Positions 39,759-49,864 are shown, numbered from the stretch's first letter. The stretch: 64,000 bases of DNA from Locusta migratoria (GCA_026315105.1 CM048750.1:170218549-170282548), one strand, 5' to 3'. Notes: a model not told the origin generated them from the sequence alone. Program-made: numbers and translations.

Positions 39759-40928
39759 ATGAGGAGAAATACGTACCAACACTTTTCCGACACTGATAAA
39801 GATCGGATTGTAGCCTATCGCGGTTTCGTTTTATCGTATCGCAACATTGCTGCTCGCGTTGGGCGCGATCCAATGACTGTTAGCAAAATATGGAATCGGT
39901 GGGTTCAGGAGGGCAATACGGAACGCCGTGCTGGATCCCAACGGCCTCGTATCACTAGCAGTCGAGATGACAGGCATCTTATCGCCATGGCTGTAACGGA
40001 TCGTGCAGCCACGTCTCGATCCCTGAATCAACAGATGGGAACGTATGCACGACAACAACCATCGGCACGAACAGTTCGACGACGTTTGCAGCAGCATGGA
40101 CTATCAGCTCGGAGACCATGGCTGCGGTTACCCTTGTTGCTGCATCACAAACAGTTTAAAAATGTTTGTAGAGCTTATGGGACTTAACTACGGGCTCATC
40201 AGTCTCTAAACGTACAAACTACGTATGAAGTAGCTTATACTAAAGATGGAACAAACATTCATGCCCGAGGAGGGATTCGAAACACGGCCGCAGCGTCCGT
40301 GCAGACCATGACTAGCACGCCGCAGATCGCTCGGCCACTGCGGCCATCACAGACAGGAGCGCCTACGATGGTGTACGGAACGACGAACCTGAGTGCACTA
40401 ATGGCAAAACATCATCTTTCCGGATGAATCCACGTTCTGTTTGCAGCACCATGATGGGCGCATCCGTGTTTGTCGACATCGCGGTGAACGCACATTGGAA
40501 GCGTGTATTCGTCATCGCCATATTGGTGTATCACCCGGCGTCCTGGTATGGGGTGCCATTGATTGGTTGTCTCGGTCACCTCTTGTTCGCTACGACGGCA
40601 CTTTGAACATTGGCCGCTACATTTCAGATGTGTTACGACCCGTCGCTCTACCCGTCATTCGATCCCTGCGAAACGCTACATTTTAGCAAAACAATGCACG
40701 ACACCATGTTGCAGATCCTGCACGGGCCTTTCTGGATACGGAAAATGTCTGACTGTTGCCCTGGCCGGAACATTCTCCAGATTTGACACCAATTTAAAAC
40801 GTCTGGTCAATGGTCACCGAGCAACTGTCTTGTCATAATACGGCAGTCACTACTCTTGATGAACTGTGGTTTCGTGTTGAAGCTGCATGGGCATCTGTAC
40901 CTTGTACACGCCATCCAAGCTCTGTTTG
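39759..40928 (+). pseudogene. Tc1 family A transposase, broken
   Basis: Plus strand. The N-terminal frame 39759-40140 is open: RIVAYRGFVLSYRNIAARV and MTVSKIWNRWVQEGNTERR form the first helix-turn-helix, DDRHLIAMAVTDRAATSRSL the second, then RRRLQQHGLSARRPW. After the SINE at 40155-40344 the catalytic part is frameshifted: the block before SDES (FRMNPRSVC frame shifted), HGDNA-type block decayed (TTTTAGCAAAACAATGC gives a stop), and PDLSPIENVW is unreadable (an ATTTGACACCAATTT segment). Normally the enzyme excises and inserts at TA. Confidence 0.85.
40155..40344 (-). mobile_element. tRNA-like SINE (diverged), 12-bp TSD
   Basis: TSD CATCACA[A/G]ACAG at 40143-40154 and 40345-40356. Head is more diverged than in other copies (CGAAACACGGCC in the B-box area), so this may be the oldest SINE in this Tc1. 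Confidence 0.9.
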
Positions 40929-41037
40929 ACTCAATGCTCAGTCGTATCAAGGCCGTTATTACGGCCAGAGGTGGTTGTTCTGGGTACTGATTTCTCAGAA
41001 TCTATGCACCCACATTGCGTGTAAATGTGATCACATG

Positions 41038-41238
41038 GCCGGCCGCGGTGGCCGCGGGGACTGAGGCGCTCCAGTCACGGTCTGCACGGCAACTACGGTC
41101 GGGGGTTCGAACCCCCCCTCGAGCATGGATATTTGTGCCGTCCTTAGTCGTAGTTAGTTAATAAGTAGTTTGTAAGTTTAGGGACTGATGACCCCGTAGT
41201 TAAGTCCCATAAGCTTAATAAGCATTTGAACATTTTTT
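41038..41238 (+). mobile_element. tRNA-like SINE, ~11-bp TSD
   Basis: Flanks TGTGATCACATG (41026-41037) and TGTAATCAATG (41239-41249) are an imperfect duplication; the sister Tc1 copy reads TGTAATCACATG at this point. Confidence 0.9.
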
Positions 41239-41338
41239 TGTAATCAATGTCAGTTCTAGTATAATATATTTTTCCAATGAATATGCGCTTATCTCTGCAT
41301 TTCTTCTTGGTGTAGCAATTTTAATGGCCGGTAGAGTG

Positions 41339-41472
41339 GCAACAATGAGTTATAAGTGAAAATCTTGAATATACGAAAGGGTGTCACAACAAGAGAGAGC
41401 TTGCACCAAAAACATCGTCGCTCAGTCGATATACATTATAAAGTCGAAACTAGGTTTGAAGACGTCATAATG
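41339..41472. other. Short spacer
   Basis: GAAAGGGTGTCACAACAAG resembles 17065-17115. No gene. Confidence 0.35.
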
Positions 41473-41677
41473 GCAAAAAAAAACTTTCAAATGTTTGTTA
41501 AGCTTATGGGACTTAACTACGGGGTGATCAGTCCCTAAACTTACAAACTACTTACGAACTACCTTATACTAAGGACGGCACAAATATCCATGCCCGAGGG
41601 GGGATTCGAACCCCAGACCGTAGTGGCCGTGCAGACCATGACTGGAGCGCCGCAGTCCCCGCGACCACCGCGGCCGG
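41473..41677 (-). mobile_element. tRNA-like SINE, 10-bp TSD
   Basis: TSD CGTCATAATG at 41463-41472 and 41678-41687. Full-length minus copy with a 9-A stretch at its tail end. Confidence 0.94.
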
Positions 41678-41699
41678 CGTCATAATGACGTCACGCAGT

Positions 41700-41990
41700 G
41701 GTAGATAGCAGTGAACCTATGCTCTCCCGACCGGATCACTTGGAAAGGCGATCCGTTGTCTTCAGCGATGAATACAGCTTCTGCCTGCACTCAAGTGTTT
41801 GTCGTTTGCGCGTAATACATACAAGTGGCGAGCACTGCCTCGTAGAGTGCATATGTCCAAGACACAATGGCCTCACTACGTCTGGGGTGCGATAAGCTAC
41901 AACTCATGTTCGCCTTTATTGTTTGTGAAGAGAACGCCGACCAACGCTCCTGGAGTTCGAGTAAGAAATCGTGGCTCCTGCTGTCTCACC
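41700..41990 (+). pseudogene. Tc1-like transposase remnant (family B), catalytic block
   Basis: Plus strand. RRSVVFSDEYSFCLHSS (41740-41800) holds the first catalytic Asp (SDE); HCLVECICPRHNG and VWGAISYNSCSPLLFVK (41840-41935) follow as in Tc1 enzymes, with one frameshift between. The rest is lost. Confidence 0.75.
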
Positions 41991-42261
41991 TTGAGCGCTG
42001 GCCGTGTCCATTTCTTTTTTGAGTGTCTGCCGCCTCAGTTGCGTGTTGATTACTGGTCGCGGGGCGCGGTTGATTCCGGCTAATAACGGGGCGACGGCGC
42101 ACTAGTGCGGCCGCGGCCTCGACCACGGCACGACCAGCGGGTGGCCGTGACCTCAGCTGCTGCCAGTAGACCGCGACTGCGGCTGGTCGGCGCGTCTGGC
42201 CGTCACCTTTCCGCAGCCAGTAGCACGAAGAGTCGCGTAGGCAACTACAGCTGGCATCCTT
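41991..42261. other. GC-rich unassigned block
   Basis: Strongly GC-rich 42050-42240, possibly LTR-derived. No paired copy or gene seen. Confidence 0.35.
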
Positions 42262-42356
42262 ACCTCTACATACATACTCTGCAAATCACATTTAACTGCC
42301 TGGCAGAGGGTTCATTAACCTAAATCGTTCCGTTTTCGATCTGATTTATCTTACAA
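42262..42356 (-). mobile_element. CR1-like LINE 3'-terminal fragment
   Basis: CTACATACATACTCTGCAAA and CTGGCAGAGGGTTCATTAAC, then CGTTCCGTTTTCGATCTGAT; a ~60-bp part of the 3' UTR between them is deleted compared with 4473. Confidence 0.8.
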
Positions 42357-42574
42357 GGTGTCCAGAAAAGGACCTAGCATAGACGAACCCGCTACAGTCT
42401 CCATTGCTTGCTGAACTGTCTCAGCAGCATTACGCCTTCTGCTTGATCGGCCACTACAGGGTCTATCGTCTAAACAACACTTGGCTTCGAACTTCGAAAT
42501 CAATTCTCGCCACAGCTGCATTTGTCAACGGACCTTTACCCGTTTGAATCCTCTTCCTATGGCAATAGGATCGT
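42357..42574 (-). pseudogene. Possible DNA-transposon N-terminal remnant
   Basis: Minus-strand text (KFEAKCCLDDRPCSGR, RNAAETVQQAMET) resembles the helix-turn-helix linker of IS630/mariner-type transposases. Low confidence; no catalytic block present. Confidence 0.35.
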
Positions 42575-42725
42575 AACGCTGAACTAGCTCAATGGTAAAG
42601 CGCTTGCCCGTGAAAGGCAAAGGTCCAAGGTTCGAATCCTGGTTCCGGCACACATTTTTAATCTGCCAGGAATTTTCATATCAGCGCACACTCCGCTGCA
42701 GAGTGAAAGTTTCATTCTAGCACAT
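42575..42725 (+). mobile_element. Different tRNA-derived SINE
   Basis: Head AACTAGCTCAATGGTAAAGC (A box), a seven-base anticodon-like loop between TTGCC and GGCAA (42605-42621), B box GGTTCGAATCC, then CGGCACACA and a body ATCTGCCAGGAATTTTCATA, CACTCCGCTGCAGAGTGAAA. This tRNA-plus-body structure is a second SINE family, distinct from the Ser/Leu-like one. Confidence 0.8.
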
Positions 42726-42859
42726 TACCCATTCTGATAATCCAGTTTCACTAAAAGCGCCTTTTCAGGTAACGTCAACATGATGCGACTACTGGTGCAT
42801 CTCTTTCTCTCTCTCATTACAGCTCCTATTATACACGATTTTCATGTGCAGTTACTGAC
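42726..42859. other. Short spacer
   Basis: No motif recognised. Confidence 0.35.
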
Positions 42860-43046
42860 TTTTGCGGTCCAGTGCCATCTGTCAGACATTTTTAGAACTC
42901 AACTTTCAGACTTTCGGACTTTTTTTTAAATAAAACCCTATGACATTCCAAGCATGTGTGTCAATTTTTACCTCTCTATCTAAATTATTCCGTGATTTAT
43001 TAAGTTTTCAAATTTATACTGACTGTTTGGTCATCCGGTATTTATT
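42860..43046 (+). mobile_element. Right end of an IS630/mariner-type element
   Basis: Matches the right terminus of the element at 62999-63797: CATTCCAAGCATGTGTGTCA, TTATTCCGTGATTTATTAA, TTTATACTGACT, CCGGTATTTATT. Only the end is present. A Penelope-like fragment abuts it. Confidence 0.8.
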
Positions 43047-43047
43047 C

Positions 43048-43150
43048 AGTAGCAAGGACAAAATTCAACCCCTATCACAGAGTGGTGTGGACAAGATCAC
43101 GTGCAAACATTGTAGGAAAGTGTATGTTGGCCAGTCTGGCAGGGCTGAAG
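43048..43150 (+). pseudogene. Penelope-like GIY-YIG fragment
   Basis: GVDKITCKHCRKVYVGQSGR (43084-43143) is the first half of a Penelope-type GIY-YIG nuclease (C-x2-C then YVGQ). Cut off by the following LINE. Confidence 0.72.
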
Positions 43151-43189
43151 TTATTAGATTGTCAAAACGCGAGAAAGTTGGATGTTAAA

Positions 43190-43872
43190 AAAAGGTGTTC
43201 CCCAAAGAAGCGTTCTAGGTCCCATACTCTTCCTTGTGTTTATAAACGATTTAGGAGACAATCTGAATAGACTCTTTGTGGATGATGCTGTCGTTTATCG
43301 GTTAGTGAGTTAACACAGGATCAAAAGCAACTGCAAAGCAATTTAGACAAAATTTCTACATGGTGCGAAAATTGGCAATTAACACTAATGTGTTAAGTAA
43401 TACACATGACTACTAAAATGAATCCGCTGAACTTTAATTACACGATAAATCAGTCAAACCTTAAGGTCGTAAATTCTACCAGATACCTAGGAGTGACAAT
43501 AACGAACAACTTAGACTGGAGGGAGCACGTAGAGAATATTGTGGGGAAGGCGAACCAAAGATTACGTTTCATTGTCAGAACGCTTCGAAGGTGCACCAGC
43601 TCCATCGAAGAGACTGTCTACATCACACTTGTACGTCCTCTCCGGGAGTACTGTTGCCCAGTGTGGGACCCTCAGCAGGTGGGACTGACGGAAGACATTG
43701 AGAAGGTTCAGAGAACGGCAGCTCGTTTTGTTTTATCACGTTACGAGGGGTGGGGGCGGGTGGGGGGGGGGGGTTGAAGCGCAACGGAAATGTTGCAGGA
43801 TTTGAGGTGGAAATCATTCAAAGAACGACATTGTTCGTTGCGGCGAACTATATTTACTTTTGAATGTGACAC
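43190..43872 (+). pseudogene. CR1-like LINE, 5' portion (split copy)
   Basis: Plus strand. VFPKKRS-type frame for the PQGSVLG block, LPCVYKRF frame for LFLVFINDLG, then LFVDDAVVYRL (FADD changed to FVDD), a gap, and an open frame 43406-43777 with RYLGVTITNNLDWREHVENI, RPLREYCCPVWDPQQVGL. G-rich expansion at 43750-43773. Interrupted at 43873 by a 1.8-kb insert; resumes at 45664. Confidence 0.84.
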
Positions 43873-45663
43873 TGCGAGGGTGAAGATCGGGGTGAGAGTT
43901 TAAAATAGGGAAAGTTTAACTTTTAAAACTCACAACCTCCAACTGCGAACCACATTCCTAAACATGCAAGAACACTGGAACTGTGATTGCTACTGTTTGA
44001 CTGTTTGACTCGTTTTCTAGGGGATGATATCACTCGTTCGCAGCTTTCCTTCCCTGCATATGATTAACAAAACAATTCATAATAAAGTAAGTTCATGTGA
44101 GAAAAGGGTGTACTAACTACTATTTTGGAAAACATGTGAAAGTTCACTTTATGTTGTTTATTACACCATATTAAAACCCTGTGGCTGATACGTCTGTACG
44201 TCGACACATTTATGAAATAAAGTTATAGCTCGTGAGCCCCCAGACAAAATGAATATTTGTCGCAAATTGTTTTCACACCATGTGCCTGTCTCAAACACCG
44301 TTAATGTTCATGCCTATGCGACGACACGTGTTACATTAACAAAACACAGTCACTTTAATTTAGTGCGATGCACACCTTGTTCCACCGGCTAAATATTCAC
44401 AACACACAGTAGCACTCGATACAACTTGGTGCAGTCTATGACGAGCAACCACACTTGGCAATTACCATACAAAAATCTATCGTCTCCACCTGGAGATCCA
44501 CATGCCGACTGTCGTAGAGCAACGCCGCCCGGCCAGCTACACCACTTGCTCCCGACTCCTCACTTCCTGCCCACGCGCGCGCCAAAAGCCCAACTGCCGG
44601 GTTTTTACCCCACGTCATCAACTTCCCCATGTGAGCTGTTCTAACCGACTTGCCAACGTACAGCGCTCAGCCAATACATTTCTAAAACTGTACTTAAAAT
44701 CAAAATAATTACACTACACATTAAACAAATGTCTTCTTAGTTTTTTATAATGGTATAAACATCATTTGTACTATTTATTATAATCGTGCAATTTCTTATA
44801 TCACAGATAAGTGATTTAACTGAATACTTCAAGATAAAATACACAAGATTAATTGAAAATAAAATGAGAAATAGTTAATATATTACTTTTATAAACAAAC
44901 TTTGCCATGCTAGTTGTGTAGCTGTCTTGTATTCATTGGTAATTTATTACTTTTCATTGTCAATTAAACATATTACGCCAGATGTGACTATATCAGCTAG
45001 CCGGCCGCGGTGGCCGAGGGGACTGAGGCGCTTCAGTTACGGTCTGCACGGCCACTACGGTCGGGGGTTCGAATCCCCCCTCGGGCATGGATATTTGTGC
45101 CGTCCTAGTTCGTAAGTAGTTCGTAAGTAGTTTGTAAGTTTAGGGACTGATGACCCCGTAGTTAAGTCCCATAAGCTACACAAACATTTGAAACATTTTT
45201 TATATCAGCTAATGTATTGTTTATTTATCAACAGGCTATTTTGTAATGAGGGCCGTAATGGTTCCTAACTGCATCGTATTACTTCAAATGCAAGTAGTAT
45301 TAGAATATTTTATTTCACGCTGTGCACTGCACTGCACCTGGCACTCGCCATTGTCCTTCTCTCCCCTCACCGGAAACGAACCTGGAAAATCCTTAGCTGG
45401 AACAAGCCACCAACGTCGGCCTGCTCGCTGGCCTCCCGTCAGCTACAAGCACACAGCAAATCTCAACGTGGAGCATTTCTACCTATGGCCTAACTGTAAA
45501 TGTTGTCACCCAACTGCGTACATACATTGCTACCATAATTAATAAGATTAAAATTGTGTAACATTTAGTGCATTGGCATGGTCAATGTTTGCAGTGAACT
45601 TCATGCTGTTTAATTATCAAATGCTATTAATTACCAATATTTCTATTGGGCGGTAATCTCACA
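43873..45663. mobile_element. Candidate solo LTR (1,791 bp including a SINE)
   Basis: Inserted between two parts of one LINE. It starts TGCGAGGGTGAAG and ends GTAATCTCACA (TG...CA) and is flanked by ACAC on both sides (43869-43872; 45664-45667), a possible 4-bp duplication. No coding potential; the only structure inside is a SINE at 45000-45200, leaving about 1.58 kb. A non-coding block with TG...CA ends and a short duplication best fits a solo LTR. Confidence 0.55.
45000..45200 (+). mobile_element. tRNA-like SINE, 11-bp TSD
   Basis: TSD TATATCAGCTA at 44989-44999 and 45201-45211, exact. Intact A and B boxes. Confidence 0.96.
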
Positions 45664-45878
45664 ACACCATTTTTCTAGCACCCACCTACGTAGGGAAACA
45701 TGACCATCCCAATAAAATAAAAGAAATCATATCGAAAACGGAACGATTTAGGTGTTCTTTCTTCCCGCGCGCTGTTAGAGAATTCAAAGGTAGAGAAAGG
45801 TTATGAAAGTGGTTAATGAACCCTCTGCCAGGCAATTAAATGTGATTTGCAAAGTATCTATGTAGATGTAGATTTCAC
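45664..45878 (+). pseudogene. CR1-like LINE, 3' portion (split copy)
   Basis: Continuation of 43190-43872: TTCTAGCACCCACCTACGTA (LAPTYVG), ACATGACCATCCCAATAAAA (HDHPNKI), then CTCTGCCAGGCAATTAAATG and the ATGTAG tail at 45875. Confidence 0.85.
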
Positions 45879-46980
45879 CAATGTTATAATCATTATTACG
45901 TGTGTAGAATATGTTTTGAGTTATTATACACTGGTCAAAACATTTTGGGGATCAGTTGAGATATCTAGATTCTGAAGTATAGTCCTCGGCGTAATGAACT
46001 AAAATGCATTGTCGACTTTCTGTCGGCTCTACGGAGTGCAAACAACATTGCGGCACCCATGATAGAGGCAATAACAGGAAGTTGCTGCAAAGGAGATTGA
46101 TGTTGAATTGTGATTACTCCACTCAACAAATTACACAAGCAGTTGGGTTCAGATAGTGTAGTGTGCACGTAGTGCAATGCAACAACAACGTGACCTCCCC
46201 GAAGCTGTGGCGTGGGGAACCACAGACATGTTGGAAAAATGACAGATACAGAGGGAGGTGGTTGTTGTTATTGGCGTGTCCCAAAGTGTAACTTCTAGTA
46301 CCTGGACTCAATTTCATACAGCACGAACCATTAGAAGGATTTCAAGGTCATCCAAGGGTAACATCATCAAGAGATGACCGTTATCTCCAGTTAACCCTTT
46401 CAGTCCCAAATTATAAAATCAGCTTTGGAAAAATTAAAATTTAGAGTTTTCTGTATTAATACAGTCCAGTAAACGTCAAAATATGCGTTTCAAAATTTTT
46501 GGTTTAACTATTGATTTTTATACCATGTAACTCGTGCACAACACAGACGTTTGTATCGAGGTATTTTATTACTTGGACGTGATTTTGTTGGCAGTTAACA
46601 CTGCCAGATCATTAACGCTAGCATAATCTTCGCCACAGCACCAAAGGCAAGACAAATCACTGCTGAAACAAACTAACATGAACCACACTCACGCTCTTGC
46701 TCACAACCACCTATAGATGGATCTCAAAGACCGACAGATAAATGCCTCAGAAATGGCTACACGCCGTACCAAACGGCAAAATGTTGTACTACTGGGTCAT
46801 CAATCCTCAGTGTAACCGCCTTTGCAGCGTACGACTTACCGGCTTCCGCACTAAATTTAATACGGTTGGCGCGCAAGTTATTTCTGACATACGCAACACA
46901 AACACTTAGAAAGAAAAGTTTGTTGCTTAGCTGTATGATGCAAGGAGGTGCTGGAACTGCCTCCATCCATTATTCGAGCA

Positions 46981-47870
46981 TTTCTGACACCTGCTGAGGA
47001 AGTTGCTCATAACAATCTGAAGTTCCCTCTCGGAAATTGCAGTGATTTCATGACGAATGTTTGTTTTTAGTTCATCTATACTGTGGGGATTTGATTTGTA
47101 AACTTTCTCTTTTAATGCTCCCCACAGATAAAAATCGCACGTGGTTAAATCGGGAGAACGAGGGGGTCAAATTTTCTTCGTGATAAATCTTTCACTGGAC
47201 ACATTACCAATTTCCCGTAATGATAAGTTGGCTGTATGTGGCGTCACACAGTCTTCCTGAAATGTCGCGAAGGCATGTTCTCTTTCAGTTAAATGGGCAA
47301 ATAAAGGCCGCAATATGTTTTCAACATACCTGTCACTATTAATTGTTTCTAGAAAAAATATAGATCCTAATATTCTCTCGCCGCTAACAGCGCACATCAC
47401 TCATATTTTTTGATCGTGCCGGGGCTGTTCGTGAATTAAAATGTTGAAATGTTTGTACAGTTTATGGAACCTAACTACGGGGTCATCAGTCCCTAAACTT
47501 ACAAACTACTTATGAACTACTTACGAACTAAGACGGCACAAATATCCATGCCCGAGGGGGGATACGAACCCCCGACCGTAGTGGCCGTCCAGACCGTGAC
47601 AGGAGCGCGTCAGTCTCCTTGGCCACCGCGGCCGGCTGTTCATGAATTAAGTTAGGCTTTTTCTAACTCCATTAACGATTATTTTGCTAATTAACAATCC
47701 CACTTAGGTGTAACCATGATTCGTCCGAAAACAAAGTTAAGTTTGGGTCAATTCCTTCGTCATGCACCTTTTTCAGAATCAATGAGTGTAATGAGCAACT
47801 CCCTCAGCAGGTGTCAGAAATGCTTGAACAACGAAGGGAGGCACCTCGTTGCCTAATACAGGTGAGTAAT
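46981..47870 (-). pseudogene. IS630/mariner-type transposase, SINE-interrupted
   Basis: Minus strand, N to C: LTLFSDESWLHLSGIVN (47745-47695), first catalytic Asp; after the SINE, VMCAVSGERILGSIFF, YVENILRPLFAHL, AFATFQEDCVTPHTANLS (47270-47225), where the usual FQQDxATPHT has EDC but keeps the Asp; then PPRSPDLTTCDFYLWG (47165-47120), carrying the last acidic residue block, and KEKVYKSNPHSIDELK. Frameshifts between blocks. The DNA-binding N-terminus is mostly missing. Inactive. Confidence 0.8.
47440..47634 (-). mobile_element. tRNA-like SINE, 16-bp TSD (innermost level of the nest)
   Basis: TSD GCTGTTC[G/A]TGAATTAA at 47424-47439 and 47635-47650, one mismatch. B box GGTTCGTATCC. Confidence 0.95.
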
Positions 47871-48303
47871 AAACTTTTCTTTCTAAGTGTTTGTGTGATG
47901 TATGTCAGAAATAACTTGCGCGCCAACCCGTATTAACTTTAGTGCGGATGTCAGGCCGCCCGCTAAGCGGGAACCGCAGCTGCCATCGCCCGCAAGGCAC
48001 ACGCCGCAAAGGCGGTTGCACTGAGGATTGATCACCCTGTAGAAGCATGTTGTTCATCAACAAAACTGCAACTTTAAGGACTGATGGACAAAATACGGTA
48101 TAAATCAACTTTTAATACGTTGTTGTCCAGGAACAACACTGGGAATGAAACGGTTAACAAACAGGCCATCGAGACAGGAGCCTGAATGCAAATCAGCTGC
48201 AACAGGACGCGCAATGTCAACACAAACACTCTTAAATCGCCTTTGGGAATGTGGCCTCTACGCTCAGAGGCCTATGGTGTGTAGAGAATGTTGAACAGAT
48301 GGG

Positions 48304-48444
48304 GCATAACAGCTTTTAGATAATTGAAGGACGACATGTTGACCATAGCTGTTTTTTCTCGGCGCTACCGGTTTCGGTCATTTACCATTATCAAGCGTTA
48401 GCAGAGATTAGCTAATAGCTAACCATGTCGTTATACAAGAATTC
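48304..48444. other. Unassigned; possible Penelope-like end
   Basis: CTACCGGTTTCGGTCATTTA with ACCATTATCAAGC is the sort of phrase found in 3' regions of several insect retroelements. Not assigned. Confidence 0.3.
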
Positions 48445-48493
48445 AAAATCACAAACAGCAGTTGACCAGAGGTGCCTGGTGAAATGTTGTTGT

Positions 48494-49420
48494 GATGCCT
48501 CGTGTAAGAACAAGAAATGCGTACCATCACGTTTCAGACTTTGATGAAGGTCGGATTGTAGGCTATCGCGATTGTGGTTTATCGTATCGCGACATTGCTG
48601 CTCGCAGAATATGGAATTGGTGGATTCAGGAGGACAATACGGAACGCCGTGCGGCATCGTATCACTAGCAGTCTGTATCGGATCGTGAAGCCACGTCTCA
48701 ATCCCTGAGGCAACAGATGGGGACGTTTGCATGAGAAGAACCATCTGCACAAACAGTTCGACAGCGTTTGCAGCAGCATGGACTATCACCTCGGAGACCA
48801 TGGCTGCGGTTACCCTGGATGCTGCATCACAGACAGGACCGACTGCGATGGTGTACACACCAATGAGTCTGGGTGCACGAATGGCAAAAGTCATATTTTA
48901 GGATGAATCCAGGATCTGTTCACAGTATCATGATGGTCGCATCCGTGTTCGGCGACATCACGATGATACTGGCGTATAACCTGGCGTGATGGTATGGGGT
49001 ACCATTGGTTACACGTCTCGGTCACCTCTTGTACGCCACTTTGAACAGTGCCGTTACATTTAAGATGTTTTACGATCCGTGGGTGTACCCTTCATTCGAT
49101 CCCTGCGAAAATTTCCGCAGGATAATGCACGACCGCATGTTGCAGGTCCTGTACGGGCCTTTCTGGATACGGAAAATGTTCGACTGCTGCCCTGGCCAGC
49201 ACATTCTCCAGATCTCTCACCAATTGGAAACGTCTGGTCAATGGTGGTCGAGCAACTGGTTCGCCACAATACGCCAGTCACTACTCTTGATGAACTGTGG
49301 TATCGTGTTGAAGGTGCATGGGCATCTGTACCTGTACACGACATCCAAGCTCTGTTTGTCTCAATGCCCAGGCGTATCAATGCCGTTATTACGGCCAGAG
49401 GTGGTTGTTCTGGGTACTGA
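48494..49420 (+). pseudogene. Tc1 family A transposase, copy 2, catalytic Glu lost
   Basis: Plus strand. N-terminal: SYRDIAAR, then an ~18-codon gap before IWNWWIQEDNTERRA; several stops. The SDES block is off-frame (FRMNPGSVHS). C-terminal frame 49079-49420 is open: FPQDNARPHVAGPVRAFLDT with the second catalytic Asp, PAHSPDLSPIGNVWSMV, where the third catalytic residue (normally Glu in PIENVW) is Gly, then ELWYRVEGAWASVP and INAVITARGGCSGY, the natural end. Inactive by both frameshift and point mutation. Confidence 0.87.
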
Positions 49421-49508
49421 TTTCTCAGGATCTATGCACTCAATTGCGTGAAAATGTAATCACATGTCAGTTCTAGTATAATATATTTGTCCAATGAATA
49501 CCCGTTTA

Positions 49509-49715
49509 TTCAAATGTCTTAATGTTTGTTAAGCCTAAGGCACTTAGCTGCGGGGTTACCAGTCCATAAACTTACAAACTACTTATGAACTACCTTATAC
49601 TAAGGACGGCACAAATATCCATGCCCGAGGGGGGGGGGGTTAGAACCCCCGACCGTAGCGGCCGTGCAGATTGTGACTGGTGCGCCGCCGCAACCGCTCG
49701 GCCACTGCGGCCGGC
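49509..49715 (-). mobile_element. tRNA-like SINE, 10-bp TSD
   Basis: TSD TACCCGTTTA at 49499-49508 and 49716-49725. A G10 expansion (49630-49639) disrupts the sequence next to the B box. Confidence 0.95.
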
Positions 49716-49864
49716 TACCCGTTTACTATCTGCATTTCTTCTTGGAGTAGAAATTTTAATGGCTAATAGTATATTTTTCATTGTTTGTTTTGTTTTTGTT
49801 CACTTTTCTACAGGGATGGGTTAGTAAAGAATATAGAAATTCCAAAAGAACAGCTGAAAAAAAG

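Larger units (their letters stand above)
38951..41338 (+). mobile_element. Tc1-like transposon (family A) with four SINEs inside
   Basis: Left tip CACTCCTGGCCATTAAAATT after TA (38949-38950); right tip is its complement ending at 41338 (GTAGCAATTTTAATGGCC). The first 122 bp are tandemly duplicated (38951-39072 and 39073-39194). SINEs occupy 39246-39466, 39556-39755, 40155-40344 and 41038-41238. Once these are discounted the element is about 1.6 kb, normal for Tc1. Two related copies lie at 48445 and 56423. Confidence 0.9.
46792..48039 (-). mobile_element. IS630/Tc1/mariner-type transposon with long TIRs and TA TSD
   Basis: TA at 46790-46791 and 48040-48041. Tips CTGGGTCATCAATCCTCAG and its complement. 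Similarity of the two ends continues for over 100 bp (GCGCGCAAGTTATTTCTGAC and ACAAACACTTAGAAAG in both). The left TIR lacks a ~40-bp segment present in the right one (about 47955-47995). Transposase on minus strand, split by a SINE. Confidence 0.88.
46395..48153. mobile_element. piggyBac-like MITE (copy 1), carrying an IS630/mariner insertion
   Basis: TTAA at 46391-46394 and 48154-48157. Left tip CCCTTTCAGTCCCA; right tip GGGAATGAAACGG. Homologous to the uninterrupted 530-bp copy at 61761-62290 over both flanks of the inner insert (46395-46791 and 48042-48153). TTAA targets and CCC... tips are piggyBac hallmarks. No transposase of its own. Confidence 0.88.
45929..48303 (+). mobile_element. 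Tc1-like transposon (family C), outermost shell of a four-level nest
   Basis: Left tip after TA at 45927-45928 reads CACTGGTCAAAAC. Transposase N-terminal text: STQQITQAVGF-like region (46130), then SSRDDRYLQL up to 46394; after the insertion, TNRPSRQEPECKSAATGRAM (48158-48215) and NRLWECGLYAQRPMV (48235-48280). The frame is continuous across the junction if the insert and one TTAA are removed. Truncated at about 48303, so no DDE domain. Confidence 0.75.
48445..49775 (+). mobile_element. Tc1-like transposon (family A), copy 2, 5' end lost
   Basis: Begins inside the 5' UTR (CAAACAGCAGTTGACC) and ends with GTAGAAATTTTAATGG...AGTA at about 49770. A SINE occupies 49509-49715. The left tip is absent. 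Confidence 0.88.

Noticed and set aside
42575..42660. Functional tRNA gene
   Set aside because: Has A and B boxes and an anticodon-like stem, but the acceptor stem does not pair and the tRNA part runs into a SINE body (ATCTGCCAGGAATTTTCATA).
49005..49451. 148-codon plus-strand gene
   Set aside because: Out-of-frame shadow of the Tc1 transposase; the correct frame is 49079-49420.
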